Notes under the pieces: model-generated
Told to the model about the DNA's origin: nothing
Database searches by the model: none
Seen by the model: only the letters and a program-made list of their open reading frames with translations
Shown: piece after piece, positions 51,268 to 59,575 of the stretch
Layout of the letters: the number at the start of each line of letters is the position of its first letter
How positions within the stretch are numbered: the first letter of the stretch is position 1
Assembly (NCBI GenBank): GCA_027492255.1
Contig: JAPUFB010000003.1
Coordinates: 201,889-265,888, forward strand
DNA length: 64,000 nucleotides
Reading direction: 5' to 3'
DNA from: Candidatus Saccharimonadota bacterium
GTDB taxonomy: Bacteria; Patescibacteriota; Saccharimonadia; Saccharimonadales; Saccharimonadaceae
Position numbers and translations under genes: made by a program

Positions 51268-52449
51268 TTAGTGTTTTTGCGATATCTCACGTAACCAGAC
51301 TGTTGGATAGCCGATGAATGGCACGCTTGAGCGAATAATGCCAATGATGTGAGATTGTGCGACTGGAGGATCACGGCTTGGGTTGTTGTCACCTTTGGTC
51401 GTGAATATGCGGTCACCGCTATCATCTTCTGCTGTATCAATTGCCACCACCCTATGAGTTATTGTTTTCTTATCTGCTTCATATTGTATGATATCGCCTA
51501 TGTTTATGTCCATCGGGTTACGTACCTGCTGCACTACCACCATTGAACCACGACTGAATACCGGCAGCATACTATTGGACATAATCACGACAGGTTTGTA
51601 GGTAAATGCTCCTGTCATGAAAAGAATAAGTGCTATCATAATCAAGCCAAACATAGCATCAAACGCAAATCTTGAATGACGACGATAATGATGACGGGAT
51701 CGTATTTCATCAGTATCGACATTACTGCGATCAACAATGACATAGACAGCCATTGCAAGAATAATTGATGACATGCTCGTCATATACCAGTCGTATTTTG
51801 GAATAATAGGAGGTAAAATAGTTGCCGCTACTATCCCGAGACCATAGACAAGCTGGGAGCTAAGCCCAACAGTCGTTGAGAGATACCCGAGCAGCATGTT
51901 ATTAATGATTGCCGGTACAACAAAGGTAATCAAGAACTTTACTACCTCAACCGCTGAGCTCGTATCTCCTATTTGTAGTAATGCAATTTGTTGCATAGCA
52001 AGAATAAGACTCACTATGATGCCAAACCAAAGAGCATTACGCCTGCCAACAAGGAGTAGTAAACTGTAGCGAATATACTCGATCGCGGCGGCGGTGATAC
52101 CAAATACGCAGATATTCAAAAGGATCGTTTCTATGCTTGAAGCAACTGCATTATGCACAAATGTCACTACTAAGCCAGTTAAAAAGTAGATTACAAACCA
52201 CACCGATATAACAGAACCCACAACGAATGCCTTATCACTCTTGTGCCTCAGTCGGTCGCGTTGACCTCTGAGTATGATATGGGCTCCGATTGCAGCCAGT
52301 CCGGTAAATAATGGTTGCGCGACATACAGTGCATCGTGCGAATCAATAATACCTCCCTGCCACATAAGACGTGGACAAATCGCTGCAACAACTACGATAA
52401 TCAGTAGCTCCCAAGCTGAAGATTTTATAGCAAAAAGCTTTTGAAACAC
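51268..52449 (-). CDS. sipW: SipW-type (ER-type) signal peptidase I with extra membrane helices
   Basis: This is a 393-residue protein. The N-terminal ~265 residues carry about eight membrane helices. The C-terminal third is the S26B signal peptidase: catalytic Ser ~292 in VIMSNSMLPVF, and ITHRVVAI (about 331) with His where bacterial type I enzymes have Lys, the mark of the Ser/His ER-archaeal/SipW class. The final box is FTTKGDNNPSRD. Such enzymes process TasA/camelysin-like proteins, and three likely substrates are encoded directly upstream. The long membrane region is unusual compared with ~190-residue SipW. Confidence 0.85.
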   Translation of the reverse strand: MFQKLFAIKSSAWELLIIVVVAAICPRLMWQGGIIDSHDALYVAQPLFTGLAAIGAHIILRGQRDRLRHKSDKAFVVGSVISVWFVIYFLTGLVVTFVHNAVASSIETILLNICVFGITAAAIEYIRYSLLLLVGRRNALWFGIIVSLILAMQQIALLQIGDTSSAVEVVKFLITFVVPAIINNMLLGYLSTTVGLSSQLVYGLGIVAATILPPIIPKYDWYMTSMSSIILAMAVYVIVDRSNVDTDEIRSRHHYRRHSRFAFDAMFGLIMIALILFMTGAFTYKPVVIMSNSMLPVFSRGSMVVVQQVRNPMDINIGDIIQYEADKKTITHRVVAIDTAEDDSGDRIFTTKGDNNPSRDPPVAQSHIIGIIRSSVPFIGYPTVWLREISQKH

Positions 52450-53262
52450 CTACGCCTTTCCCTTCACCGCTGCAGCAGTTGTTGTCCAGGTAGTCATATT
52501 CGTCGTCACGGTTGTATTGAATTGGTACTGAGCACCGTTCGCAATCGAAATAGCAGCCCCCGTATAGGTGAGTACTGTTGCGGTGCACGTATAAGTAACT
52601 CCCGTGGGTACTGTTGAAGTACATGTTCTTGTCGTTGGAACCGTCACCCGCCACCCACTAATGGGCTGTCCGGAGTTATTCGTGATGGTCACTGTCAAGG
52701 GAAATGCACCGCCTGTTTTTGTCCCCGCTTTAGCAACAACGGTAAGCCCTGTTATTGCGACATAGGTTGTCGCATATGTCGCGGAGATGACGACATTTTG
52801 TGGTACAAAATTAGCGGTTGCGGTTGCAAATCTAATAGGAGTTGTTGCGTTATTAACTACATTTGTACCACCTGCCGCGACTGTAATAGTGTCCGATAAG
52901 GTGATGACATGGGTAGTGTTATTGATTGAGCAGGTGATAGTTGTTGGACATGTCACTGTCGTGACATCTGCTGGTACGGTAAATTGTACATTCCAGGCGG
53001 TGATCGAGGTCACCCCGTTGTTCTTGATTGTCATCGGATTGAGTGAATATGTGTATTTACTCGCCGCAAAGGTGAATGACTTTGTATATGTTACTGTTGT
53101 GTAGTTATTCGAGACATAAGCAACACTCGACTCATTACCGTTGACTGTCAGATCTTGACTAAAAAGTGCATAGCTCATGCCTGTTATAAACATTGGCATA
53201 GTCAGCAGTAAACCAAGTTGTCGTAGTAGCGGATTCCGTCGCCTGAGCCGTCTTATACCCAC
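52450..53262 (-). CDS. exported protein with CBM2-like domains, probable SipW substrate
   Basis: This is a 270-residue protein with an Arg-rich N-terminus (GIRRLRRRNPLLRQ), a hydrophobic stretch (about 17-33) and SYALFSQDLTVNG, which resembles the cleavage region of the two TasA-like proteins upstream. Two carbohydrate-binding-module-2-like beta-sandwiches follow: the first contains TIKNNGVTSITAWNVQFTVP (about 75), the second VTITNNSGQPISGWRVTVP (about 190). Each has a Cys pair. It probably decorates the fibre or fixes it to a glycan surface. It ends directly at the peptidase start (one-base spacing). Confidence 0.7.
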   Translation of the reverse strand: MGIRRLRRRNPLLRQLGLLLTMPMFITGMSYALFSQDLTVNGNESSVAYVSNNYTTVTYTKSFTFAASKYTYSLNPMTIKNNGVTSITAWNVQFTVPADVTTVTCPTTITCSINNTTHVITLSDTITVAAGGTNVVNNATTPIRFATATANFVPQNVVISATYATTYVAITGLTVVAKAGTKTGGAFPLTVTITNNSGQPISGWRVTVPTTRTCTSTVPTGVTYTCTATVLTYTGAAISIANGAQYQFNTTVTTNMTTWTTTAAAVKGKA

Positions 53263-53278
53263 CGATTAACTCCACGCG

Positions 53279-53773
53279 TTAGTTTTGTATATAATTAAAA
53301 TTAATCGTCGCCGCTTTTGATGCACCGCTAGGATTAGTTGTGGCACTTGCTGCCCATACCACAGTCACTGTTGCTGTTGCTGTTGCATTCGGAGCAAGCG
53401 TATCATTCACAGCAACACCTGTTATTGAATAGGTGAGGTACGCTGGCGCTGCTGCATTAAGCGTCGTCAGGTCAGTAATTGTACTGAGTTTGGCGTTGAT
53501 ATTTCCTTGATTTTTTATTGCCACCTGATACGACGATGTTGCACCTGGATAACCCAATCCAACATTGAAAGTTGCCGAGGTAGTAGTAAAGGATGGTGCT
53601 ACCTGGTCAGTTGCTCCAACCTGCCCTGTTGCGGTGATGCTGATAATTCTCACATCCCAGTTACCTGTTGCCGTACCCGTACCATTGATAGTAAGAGTTG
53701 ACGCAAAGGAAGCATAAGCCACTGATGCGAAGCTAATCAGGACAATGGCGATAGGGAGAAACTTGTTTTTCAT
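53279..53773 (-). CDS. TasA/camelysin-like fibre subunit, paralogue 1
   Basis: This is a 164-residue exported protein with a signal peptide (KNKFLPIAIVLISFASVAYA) directly followed by SFASTLTINGTGTATGNWDV, then a single beta-sandwich of Ig-like topology (about 28-164) with a hydrophobic strand GYPGATSSYQVAIKNQGNI. The combination of short signal, beta-sandwich and neighbouring SipW is that of TasA/CalY family subunits, which polymerise by donating their N-terminal strand. It has 17 bases to the CBM2-like gene. It contains no cysteine, unlike the WxL-like proteins. Confidence 0.72.
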   Translation of the reverse strand: MKNKFLPIAIVLISFASVAYASFASTLTINGTGTATGNWDVRIISITATGQVGATDQVAPSFTTTSATFNVGLGYPGATSSYQVAIKNQGNINAKLSTITDLTTLNAAAPAYLTYSITGVAVNDTLAPNATATATVTVVWAASATTNPSGASKAATINFNYIQN

Positions 53774-53833
53774 GTTTATATACGTTCCTTAATACCAATT
53801 ATACAACAGTAGTACGCATACACAATAAACAGA

Positions 53834-53861
53834 GTACTCCTCAGCAATGACTGAGGAGTAC
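53834..53861 (-). terminator. hairpin between the two TasA-like genes
   Basis: GTACTCCTCAG and CTGAGGAGTAC form an 11-bp perfect stem with a six-base loop after the first fibre gene. Only a weak T-rich tail follows, so it may be a partial terminator or RNA processing site that makes the first subunit more abundant. Confidence 0.6.
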
Positions 53862-53883
53862 AGCTTATTCATCACTAGTCTTT

Positions 53884-54384
53884 TTAGGTATTTTGGACGT
53901 AGTTGAAGTCAATAGTAACAGCTTTTGATTGCGTGGTAATATTTGTAGTACTACCAGCAACCCATGTCACAGTCACTGTTGCTGTCGTTGAAGCCCCCGC
54001 TGCAAGCGTATCATTAACTGCAACGCCGCTTATGCTATAGGTGATATCGACTGGTGACTCAGCGTTTTTTGCGGCGAGATTAGTAAGGGTATCAAGTTTT
54101 GCTGGGATGCTCCCTTGATTTTCGATAACAACATCATAGGTTGACGTTGCGCCAGGATACGCAAGGTCAACATTGAATGTTGCGGACGTTGCTGTAAAAC
54201 TTGGTGTTGTCGCGTGGTCAGTTGCACCGGTTTGATTTTTTGCTGTGATGCTCGTAATCTGAATATCCCAGGTACCCGTTGCGGTACCGGTACCATTGAT
54301 AGTAAGGAGCTGAGCGAAGGCGGCGTAAGCGACTGAGGCAAGCGCAACCACGACGACAGCGGCTACTAATAGTTTGTTTCTCAT
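53884..54384 (-). CDS. TasA/camelysin-like fibre subunit, paralogue 2 (first gene of the locus)
   Basis: This is a 166-residue paralogue of the next gene product, with the same signal peptide ending ASVAYA, the start FAQLLTINGTGTATGTWDI, and similar segments such as YPGATSTYDVVIENQGSIPA and TYSISGVAVNDTLAAGA throughout. It is the first gene of the fibre locus. TATAAA followed by AAGGA precedes its ATG by about 18 and 11 bases. The following hairpin would make it the most expressed subunit. No cysteines. Confidence 0.72.
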   Translation of the reverse strand: MRNKLLVAAVVVVALASVAYAAFAQLLTINGTGTATGTWDIQITSITAKNQTGATDHATTPSFTATSATFNVDLAYPGATSTYDVVIENQGSIPAKLDTLTNLAAKNAESPVDITYSISGVAVNDTLAAGASTTATVTVTWVAGSTTNITTQSKAVTIDFNYVQNT

Positions 54385-54527
54385 TTCTCGTATTCCTTTA
54401 TAGTGTTAAATTATCCTATGCTATTAACATACAACATATTGCTTATGGTGACAAGTGAAAATAAATGAAATATTCCTGATGCCTACGTTGTACTACGTAT
54501 AGAGCTTAACGAAGGAAAGGACCATTC

Positions 54528-55178
54528 ATGAATAATAAATTAAAAAGTTTGTTTCTTAAAAATTGGCCATATCTGTTAATTGCCATACTAATTATCATGC
54601 TTACAGCTACAGTACTGTGGGTGGGTATGAAGAGTAGTGAATTATACGTACTAAGACAAAGTAGTAATAGTCGTCAATCTCCGACCGACCCTACCGCCCT
54701 CCTTGAAGAACATGGTATTACTCCACTCACGAGCGAGCAATCAAGCCAAAACAGCGCAACCACTGAAGACCTTATCTATATCATAGAGGAAGAAAAACTT
54801 GCACACGATGTCTATGTTGCACTCTATGAGAAATGGGGCTTGAGAACCTTCAATAACATTCAAAATAGTGAAACAACCCATCAGAATATGGCGCTAGGAG
54901 TAATAGAGAGCCGCGGACTTACCGACCCACGAAAGCGCGACACCGGTCAATTCACTAATAAAGATCTTCAGTTACTCTACGACAAGCTCGTGGCCCAAGG
55001 CAGCCAGAGCGTCACAGAAGCCTATAAGGTTGGGGTTACAATTGAAGAACTGGATATTTCAGATATACAGAAAATGTTATCTCGGTTAGATCCAAAAGAT
55101 ACTGATATTAAAAATGTACTGGAAAATCTTATGAGTGGATCCGAAAACCACTTGCGAGCCTTTAACCGTAAACTATAA
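54528..55178 (+). CDS. DUF2202 ferritin-like protein, membrane-anchored
   Basis: This is a 216-residue protein with an N-terminal membrane helix (about 13-35), a polar linker, and a DUF2202 domain (about 70-216), a ferritin-like four-helix bundle. Likely metal ligands are in YIIEEEKLAHDVYVALYEKW, NSETTHQNMALG and SGSENHLRAFNRKL, giving the Glu/His pattern of di-iron proteins. Its role is not established in the family. The ATG has AAGGAAAGGA upstream. It immediately precedes the ECF sigma gene and probably belongs to the same functional group. Confidence 0.85.
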   Translation: MNNKLKSLFLKNWPYLLIAILIIMLTATVLWVGMKSSELYVLRQSSNSRQSPTDPTALLEEHGITPLTSEQSSQNSATTEDLIYIIEEEKLAHDVYVALYEKWGLRTFNNIQNSETTHQNMALGVIESRGLTDPRKRDTGQFTNKDLQLLYDKLVAQGSQSVTEAYKVGVTIEELDISDIQKMLSRLDPKDTDIKNVLENLMSGSENHLRAFNRKL

Positions 55179-55180
55179 CC

Positions 55181-55186
55181 TATAAT
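55181..55186 (+). promoter_or_regulatory. -10 box of the ECF sigma gene, leaderless
   Basis: A perfect TATAAT starts three bases after the DUF2202 stop and ends seven bases before GTG 55194. Confidence 0.6.
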
Positions 55187-55193
55187 AATTATC

Positions 55194-55754
55194 GTGAATA
55201 ATAGTGACGTCGAATCCGATGCTACTCTCATTACCCGCATTATTGCAGGTAATGCCGAGCTGTATGCTGAAATTATGCAACGATATGAATCGAAGCTCCT
55301 GCGATATGTCACCTATCTCATTCACGATTCGAATGCAGCTAGGGATGTTGTGCAGATAACATTCATCAAAACCTATCAAAATCTTCAAGGATTCGATACT
55401 AAATACAAATTCTCGTCCTGGATTTATCGGATCGCTCACAACGAAGCAATGAATATAATCAAATCCTCAAGCCACTATGTTGATGAAGATATCAATAACC
55501 TTCCAGAGGCAAGATATGAACCAACTACTGCTGATGCTATCGACAATGAAATATTAACAACGAATGTCCATGAGTGCGTATCCAGGCTAGAACCAAAGTA
55601 TCGTGAAGTTATTCAACTTGTCTATTTCGAGCGTATGAAGTACGAAGAAGCAAGTGACGTATTGCATATACCAACCTCAACCGTCGGTGTTTGGCTATCT
55701 CGAGCGAAAACGCGATTGAAACGCATTTGTGAACAGAAAGAGGTAAGACGATGA
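55194..55754 (+). CDS. ECF-type RNA polymerase sigma factor
   Basis: This is a 186-residue group 4 sigma factor. Region 2 includes YVTYLIHDSNAARDVVQITF and FSSWIYRIAHNEAMNIIKS (about 40-90). Region 4 includes YFERMKYEEASDVLHIPTS and TVGVWLSRAKTRLKRI (about 143-180) with the helix-turn-helix. It should direct transcription of a small regulon, probably including its neighbours. The start is GTG. The end overlaps the next membrane protein by four bases (ATGA), the usual arrangement of sigma and anti-sigma genes. Confidence 0.93.
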   Translation: MNNSDVESDATLITRIIAGNAELYAEIMQRYESKLLRYVTYLIHDSNAARDVVQITFIKTYQNLQGFDTKYKFSSWIYRIAHNEAMNIIKSSSHYVDEDINNLPEARYEPTTADAIDNEILTTNVHECVSRLEPKYREVIQLVYFERMKYEEASDVLHIPTSTVGVWLSRAKTRLKRICEQKEVRR

Positions 55755-56224
55755 AAGAAATTAAACAAGCCGCTATCGCTGATATTGTTATGGATAAAAT
55801 TGCACACGGAGATATACGCATGCGTCCAAGAGTATACTTCAGCTTACTTACCGTCGTATCAGTTGTTACGGTTATTTTCTCGGCTCTCAGTATTGCCTAT
55901 CTCTCAAGCATGCTATTTTTCTGGGTACGTATCCAAACAGCCAATACTATGGCCTGGGGTGCTCGTTCTAATCTCGATGAAACACTCGCATCATTTCCGT
56001 GGTGGGCATTCTTCCTTGCTCTTGCGCTTTTAGCTGTTACGGCATTACTTATTAAGCGATATGGTCACATGTACCGACATCGAACGGTCGGTATTATTTT
56101 TGTTTTGCTCGCTACATCATTACTTCTTGGCTTTGGATTCTCTGCCTTGGGTATAGGTAGTTCACATACGAGAGGACAGCTACCAGACTACACCGAACAG
56201 CGTGGACCAGTTTGGCGACGATAA
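55751..56224 (+). CDS. membrane protein coupled to the ECF sigma gene, possible anti-sigma factor
   Basis: This is a 157-residue protein with a short cytoplasmic N-terminus (about 1-28, EIKQAAIADIVMDKIAHGDI) and three membrane helices (about 30-60, 78-97, 110-130), ending in a polar tail. There is no recognised zinc anti-sigma motif (HxxxCxxC). The only link to anti-sigma function is the four-base overlap with the sigma gene and the membrane location, so the role is inferred from context. Confidence 0.65.
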   Translation: MKEIKQAAIADIVMDKIAHGDIRMRPRVYFSLLTVVSVVTVIFSALSIAYLSSMLFFWVRIQTANTMAWGARSNLDETLASFPWWAFFLALALLAVTALLIKRYGHMYRHRTVGIIFVLLATSLLLGFGFSALGIGSSHTRGQLPDYTEQRGPVWRR

Positions 56225-56299
56225 ATAACTGAAATAATTTTGCTATTACGAGCGTATTACATAAGCAAACACACGTTAAATAAAGGAGATTTTTGTAGT

Positions 56300-56758
56300 A
56301 TGAAAAAAATATTTACCTATGGTATCGCGGCACTTGCCGTCATTAGTATTGTCGGCGTCAATAACATCAATGCCTCGGCAATAAGTGGCCATGATAATTG
56401 GGCTAGTGCGGGTGAGCATATCGGAGATAATCAACACCATGGTCGTCAAGGATCACTTGACTCACGAGCAAAAATCCTTGGCGTATCCACAACTGATTTA
56501 GAAGCTGCGCTAGAAACCAAAACTATGTCACAAATTGCTCTTGAGCATGGACTAAACGATGCTGATTTTCAGGCAAAAATGCAAGCTGCATCTCTAGCCC
56601 GCTGGGAGTCTCGTGGTTTAAGTACAAGTGAAATTGCCACACACATTACAGAACAGCAAGAACGTCATAACACCAACTCATCAGTTGATCATAAATTTAG
56701 TAGCGGTGATAATAAACGCCAAGGTGGTTACAGCCACAATCATCGATCAAGTTATTGA
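56300..56758 (+). CDS. secreted His-rich small protein of the ECF module
   Basis: This is a 152-residue exported protein with a signal peptide (KKIFTYGIAALAVISIVGVN, about 1-27) and a His/Asn/Ser-rich mature chain. The middle segment SRAKILGVSTTDLEAALETK, then TMSQIALEHGLNDADF, resembles repeats in DUF2680-like secreted proteins. Histidines at both ends suggest metal binding. ATG 56300 is chosen because AAAGGAGAT lies ten bases upstream. A strong terminator follows, closing the DUF2202/sigma/membrane/secreted group. Confidence 0.72.
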   Translation: MKKIFTYGIAALAVISIVGVNNINASAISGHDNWASAGEHIGDNQHHGRQGSLDSRAKILGVSTTDLEAALETKTMSQIALEHGLNDADFQAKMQAASLARWESRGLSTSEIATHITEQQERHNTNSSVDHKFSSGDNKRQGGYSHNHRSSY

Positions 56759-56762
56759 TTTG

Positions 56763-56797
56763 AACGAGGCCCTGCATACGTAATGGGCCTCGTTTTA
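56763..56797 (+). terminator. intrinsic terminator closing the ECF module
   Basis: AACGAGGCCC and GGGCCTCGTT form a 10-bp GC-rich stem with a 12-base loop and a T-run. Confidence 0.9.
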
Positions 56798-56876
56798 TAG
56801 TCTACTAATCGCGGTGCCAGATTCAATTTTACAGAGAAGCCTAGATTGAAATGGGCTGTTTATGGTGTAGTTATCG

Positions 56877-57869
56877 TTACGACCGGAGTATACCTTCAAT
56901 ATAGTTGTGAATATCCGTATATGCACCTACACCAACGCGCGGTATGAGCGCAGCTTGGCCATCACGACTCGTGTAGTCAGAAAGATAAGACATACCACCA
57001 GTATTCTGGAGTGAAATACTATACGTTGTTGATACTGATTGTGCAAGATCATATAGCCGCCTAACCTGGCCGACCGATAAATTACTTCCTACATTAGTAC
57101 CCACGTTTTTTATAAGAGTAAGTAGCGTGGTTGGATTAACTACAGTGTTGAGTGCACTCGCTTTTTTCATAAATGCCTCGAGAATACGACGCTGGTAGAG
57201 CGTGCGATCAAAGTCGCCATTTGGCAACCCGTAGGCAATTCGCCCATCATTGGTTGGATCATTACGTGAGCGTGCTAGTTTTAATGCTTGATCACCGCTT
57301 AGATGCTGTAATCCATTACCAATACTAAACCCAATCATCGGATCGTAGATTCCTCGCGCATCATCACTCGTAATTATGACGTCTACACCACCAACCGCGT
57401 CCACCATATCGCGGAAAGCCGCGTAATTTACAAGAACAGTGTGGTGAATAGTAAGACCGGTAATATCATCAACTTGTGTTTGCAGATCATTCATACCACC
57501 GACAGTATAGACGGCGTTAAGCTTCATATATGAACCATTTTCGTTCACCCATAAATCCCGCGGAATACTAATAAGTGACAGTTTCTTAGTCGCGATATCA
57601 AGACTTGCGATCATAATACTATCAGTCAAAGTAGCACCGCTATGTCCAGTATCGTCAATGGAGTTACCGTCGATAAGTATATTAACCTGGCCGGAAGACT
57701 CACCATTTAATGCCTCTGGTTGTAGGATATCCGCAATAGTCCCGCTGGACGTTGCTTCCGCGACGGCTTTATTCGTATCAGCATACAGTGTATATACGGC
57801 GTTGAGACCAAATGCCCCCGCGGCAATAAGAACGCCAATTGCGAGGGTAAGTTTCCAATGTCGTATCAT
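56877..57869 (-). CDS. LytR-CpsA-Psr (LCP) family protein
   Basis: This is a 330-residue membrane-anchored LCP enzyme with one N-terminal helix (about 8-28) and the LCP domain (about 75-245). The conserved residues are visible in SLISIPRDLWV, LNAVYTVGG, VDAVGGVDVIIT, LKLARSRN and DFDRTLYQRRIL; the Arg/Asp residues bind the polyprenyl pyrophosphate head. Family members transfer glycopolymers from lipid carriers to peptidoglycan, or to proteins in some lineages. ATG 57869 is used; a GTG three codons upstream is possible. Confidence 0.93.
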   Translation of the reverse strand: MIRHWKLTLAIGVLIAAGAFGLNAVYTLYADTNKAVAEATSSGTIADILQPEALNGESSGQVNILIDGNSIDDTGHSGATLTDSIMIASLDIATKKLSLISIPRDLWVNENGSYMKLNAVYTVGGMNDLQTQVDDITGLTIHHTVLVNYAAFRDMVDAVGGVDVIITSDDARGIYDPMIGFSIGNGLQHLSGDQALKLARSRNDPTNDGRIAYGLPNGDFDRTLYQRRILEAFMKKASALNTVVNPTTLLTLIKNVGTNVGSNLSVGQVRRLYDLAQSVSTTYSISLQNTGGMSYLSDYTSRDGQAALIPRVGVGAYTDIHNYIEGILRS

Positions 57870-57920
57870 ACCCCCCACGATAACGACAGTTTCTGAAATT
57901 TCCTTTAAAACCTATCGTAG

Positions 57921-57926
57921 TATAAT
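57921..57926 (+). promoter_or_regulatory. -10 box of the small Cys-rich gene, nearly leaderless
   Basis: TATAAT ends ten bases before ATG 57937, and no ribosome binding site is visible. Confidence 0.5.
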
Positions 57927-57936
57927 TATTATTGTT

Positions 57937-58203
57937 ATGAATACTCAAAAAATCCTTGGCGGAACTATCCACGCACTACCAGACACCCTTCGAGATATCC
58001 TCGCAGTCAATCCTGATGCACTCGCTACCTGGAATGCAACAACGCCACTCGCACGCAATGAGTGGATATGTCTTGTAACTTCCGCAAAACAGCCCGAAAC
58101 GACCCTTCGTCGACTTGAGCGTGCTCGCTCGCAATTATCTCGTGGTCAACGCCGTCCCTGCTGCTGGGAGGGGTGCCCTCATCGCGAAAAAAACGGAAAA
58201 TAG
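57937..58203 (+). CDS. small YdeI/OmpD-associated-type protein
   Basis: This is an 88-residue protein with the pattern ATWNATTPLARNEWICLVTS, AKQPETTLRRLERAR and GQRRPCCWEGCPHRE. The same order (aRNEWICWV, AKK.eTR..R, GkRRPCCW.GCpH) occurs in a widespread family annotated as YdeI/OmpD-associated or bacteriocin-protection-like. The C-terminal Cys/His cluster looks metal-binding. The biochemical role is unknown. It lies between divergent LCP and convergent tyrS genes. Confidence 0.75.
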   Translation: MNTQKILGGTIHALPDTLRDILAVNPDALATWNATTPLARNEWICLVTSAKQPETTLRRLERARSQLSRGQRRPCCWEGCPHREKNGK

Positions 58204-58266
58204 CAGTCAATATGTTAAATAGCTATTTTGCGGGTCTGAATATTCCACAAGACGAGAATAATCTAT

Positions 58267-59496
58267 CTAGTTTGGTCCAATAATTAACTTATAGGTATGC
58301 TTTTTACCTATGTGTAAAATGTCGCCATCTGTAAAGGTAGCATCAGCCACACCATCATCGATGCGAGTATCGTTAATACGTACAGCTCCTTGAGTAACGA
58401 GTCGGCGAGCCTGACTTTTACTATTTGCCGCACCCACTCTAACAATACAGTCAACAACGGCGACTATATTGCTCGGGAATTGCAATGTCTGAACATCATC
58501 CGCTATCCCTTTTTGACTTACTTCTGCGATCCATTGTTGTTTCGATTGTTGGGCAGCCTTTGCACCGTGGTACATGCCAACAATCTCCTCTGCGAGTATA
58601 AGTTTAATATCACGCGGATTTGTACCCGCCTCTAACCGTCCCCTATATTCATTTACTTGAGCCATTGGCAAACGAGTACAATCAACGAAACACTGCATAA
58701 CCCCGGGATCCGGTAACTGCATGATCTTCATGAACATTTGTTTCGGCATCTCGTTTAGTCCAATGCCCGTACCTAGGCTTTTGCTCATAAGTTTTTCGCC
58801 TGTAACAGGATTTTCAAGCAGTGTAGTTGTAATAACAAATTTCTCTTTATTCTTCAGACGCTTTAGCAATACACGACCCGCTAACATATTAAACGTTTGG
58901 TCTGTACCGCCAATTTCTGCATCAACTTCCAGTGCAACCGAATCATATCCTTGCATAAGCGGATAGAAAAATTCATGAACATAAAGTGGCTTACCTGCGG
59001 CAATACGCTTCTGGAATGCATCACGATCAACCATTTGCTGTACAGTAAAGTTTGAGGCAAGCTCAACAATATTCGCAAAGGATAATTGCGATAGCCATTC
59101 CGAATTAAACCTAAACTCGATAGGGTTATCAGTTGACTCAAAGTCAAGAATTCTGCCAATTTGATCTTTAAAAGTCTGTAGATTATCGAGGACCTGTTCA
59201 CTGGTCAATTGTATGCGCATTGAAGTCTTGTCACTTGGATCGCCGATCATAGCAGTAAAATCACCCACAAGTACAATGATTTTATGACCCATAGCATGAA
59301 GACGTTCCATAAGTAAATAGTTTGTGGAGTGCCCAATATGTACATAATCAGCAGTTGGATCGATACCAACATAAAACGAAAGCTGGCGGCCACTCTGTAG
59401 CTGGGTGCGCAAATCTTTCGCCGTCGGAATAATTTCAGCAATCGAACGAGTCAAAACCTCTTCAATTGCCTCGGGATTAGTATTAATAGTCATCAT
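58267..59496 (-). CDS. tyrS: tyrosyl-tRNA synthetase
   Basis: This is a 409-residue class Ic synthetase. The HIGH motif is intact in YVHIGHSTNYLLMERL (about 50-65), the KMSKS loop reads KLMSKSLGTGIGL (about 230-242), and the C-terminal S4 RNA-binding domain contains SKSQARRLVTQGAVRIND (about 357-374). Length and spacing fit the TyrS2/TyrZ-like bacterial group. It attaches tyrosine to tRNA-Tyr. GGAG precedes the tandem ATGATG start. It is followed in the same direction, 79 bases upstream, by the HIT gene, but the two appear to have separate starts. Confidence 0.96.
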   Translation of the reverse strand: MMTINTNPEAIEEVLTRSIAEIIPTAKDLRTQLQSGRQLSFYVGIDPTADYVHIGHSTNYLLMERLHAMGHKIIVLVGDFTAMIGDPSDKTSMRIQLTSEQVLDNLQTFKDQIGRILDFESTDNPIEFRFNSEWLSQLSFANIVELASNFTVQQMVDRDAFQKRIAAGKPLYVHEFFYPLMQGYDSVALEVDAEIGGTDQTFNMLAGRVLLKRLKNKEKFVITTTLLENPVTGEKLMSKSLGTGIGLNEMPKQMFMKIMQLPDPGVMQCFVDCTRLPMAQVNEYRGRLEAGTNPRDIKLILAEEIVGMYHGAKAAQQSKQQWIAEVSQKGIADDVQTLQFPSNIVAVVDCIVRVGAANSKSQARRLVTQGAVRINDTRIDDGVADATFTDGDILHIGKKHTYKLIIGPN

Positions 59497-59575
59497 TACT
59501 CCACTTCACACAGTTTTGTTGATTGTCTTTTAATTTTATCACGAGTAAGGATATTACCCCACCCCTGTCGTTAGG

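Noticed and set aside
57658-57936. N-terminal extension of the small Cys-rich protein
   Set aside because: It is antisense to the LCP gene and lies upstream of the TATAAT box. The conserved family part begins at ATG 57937.
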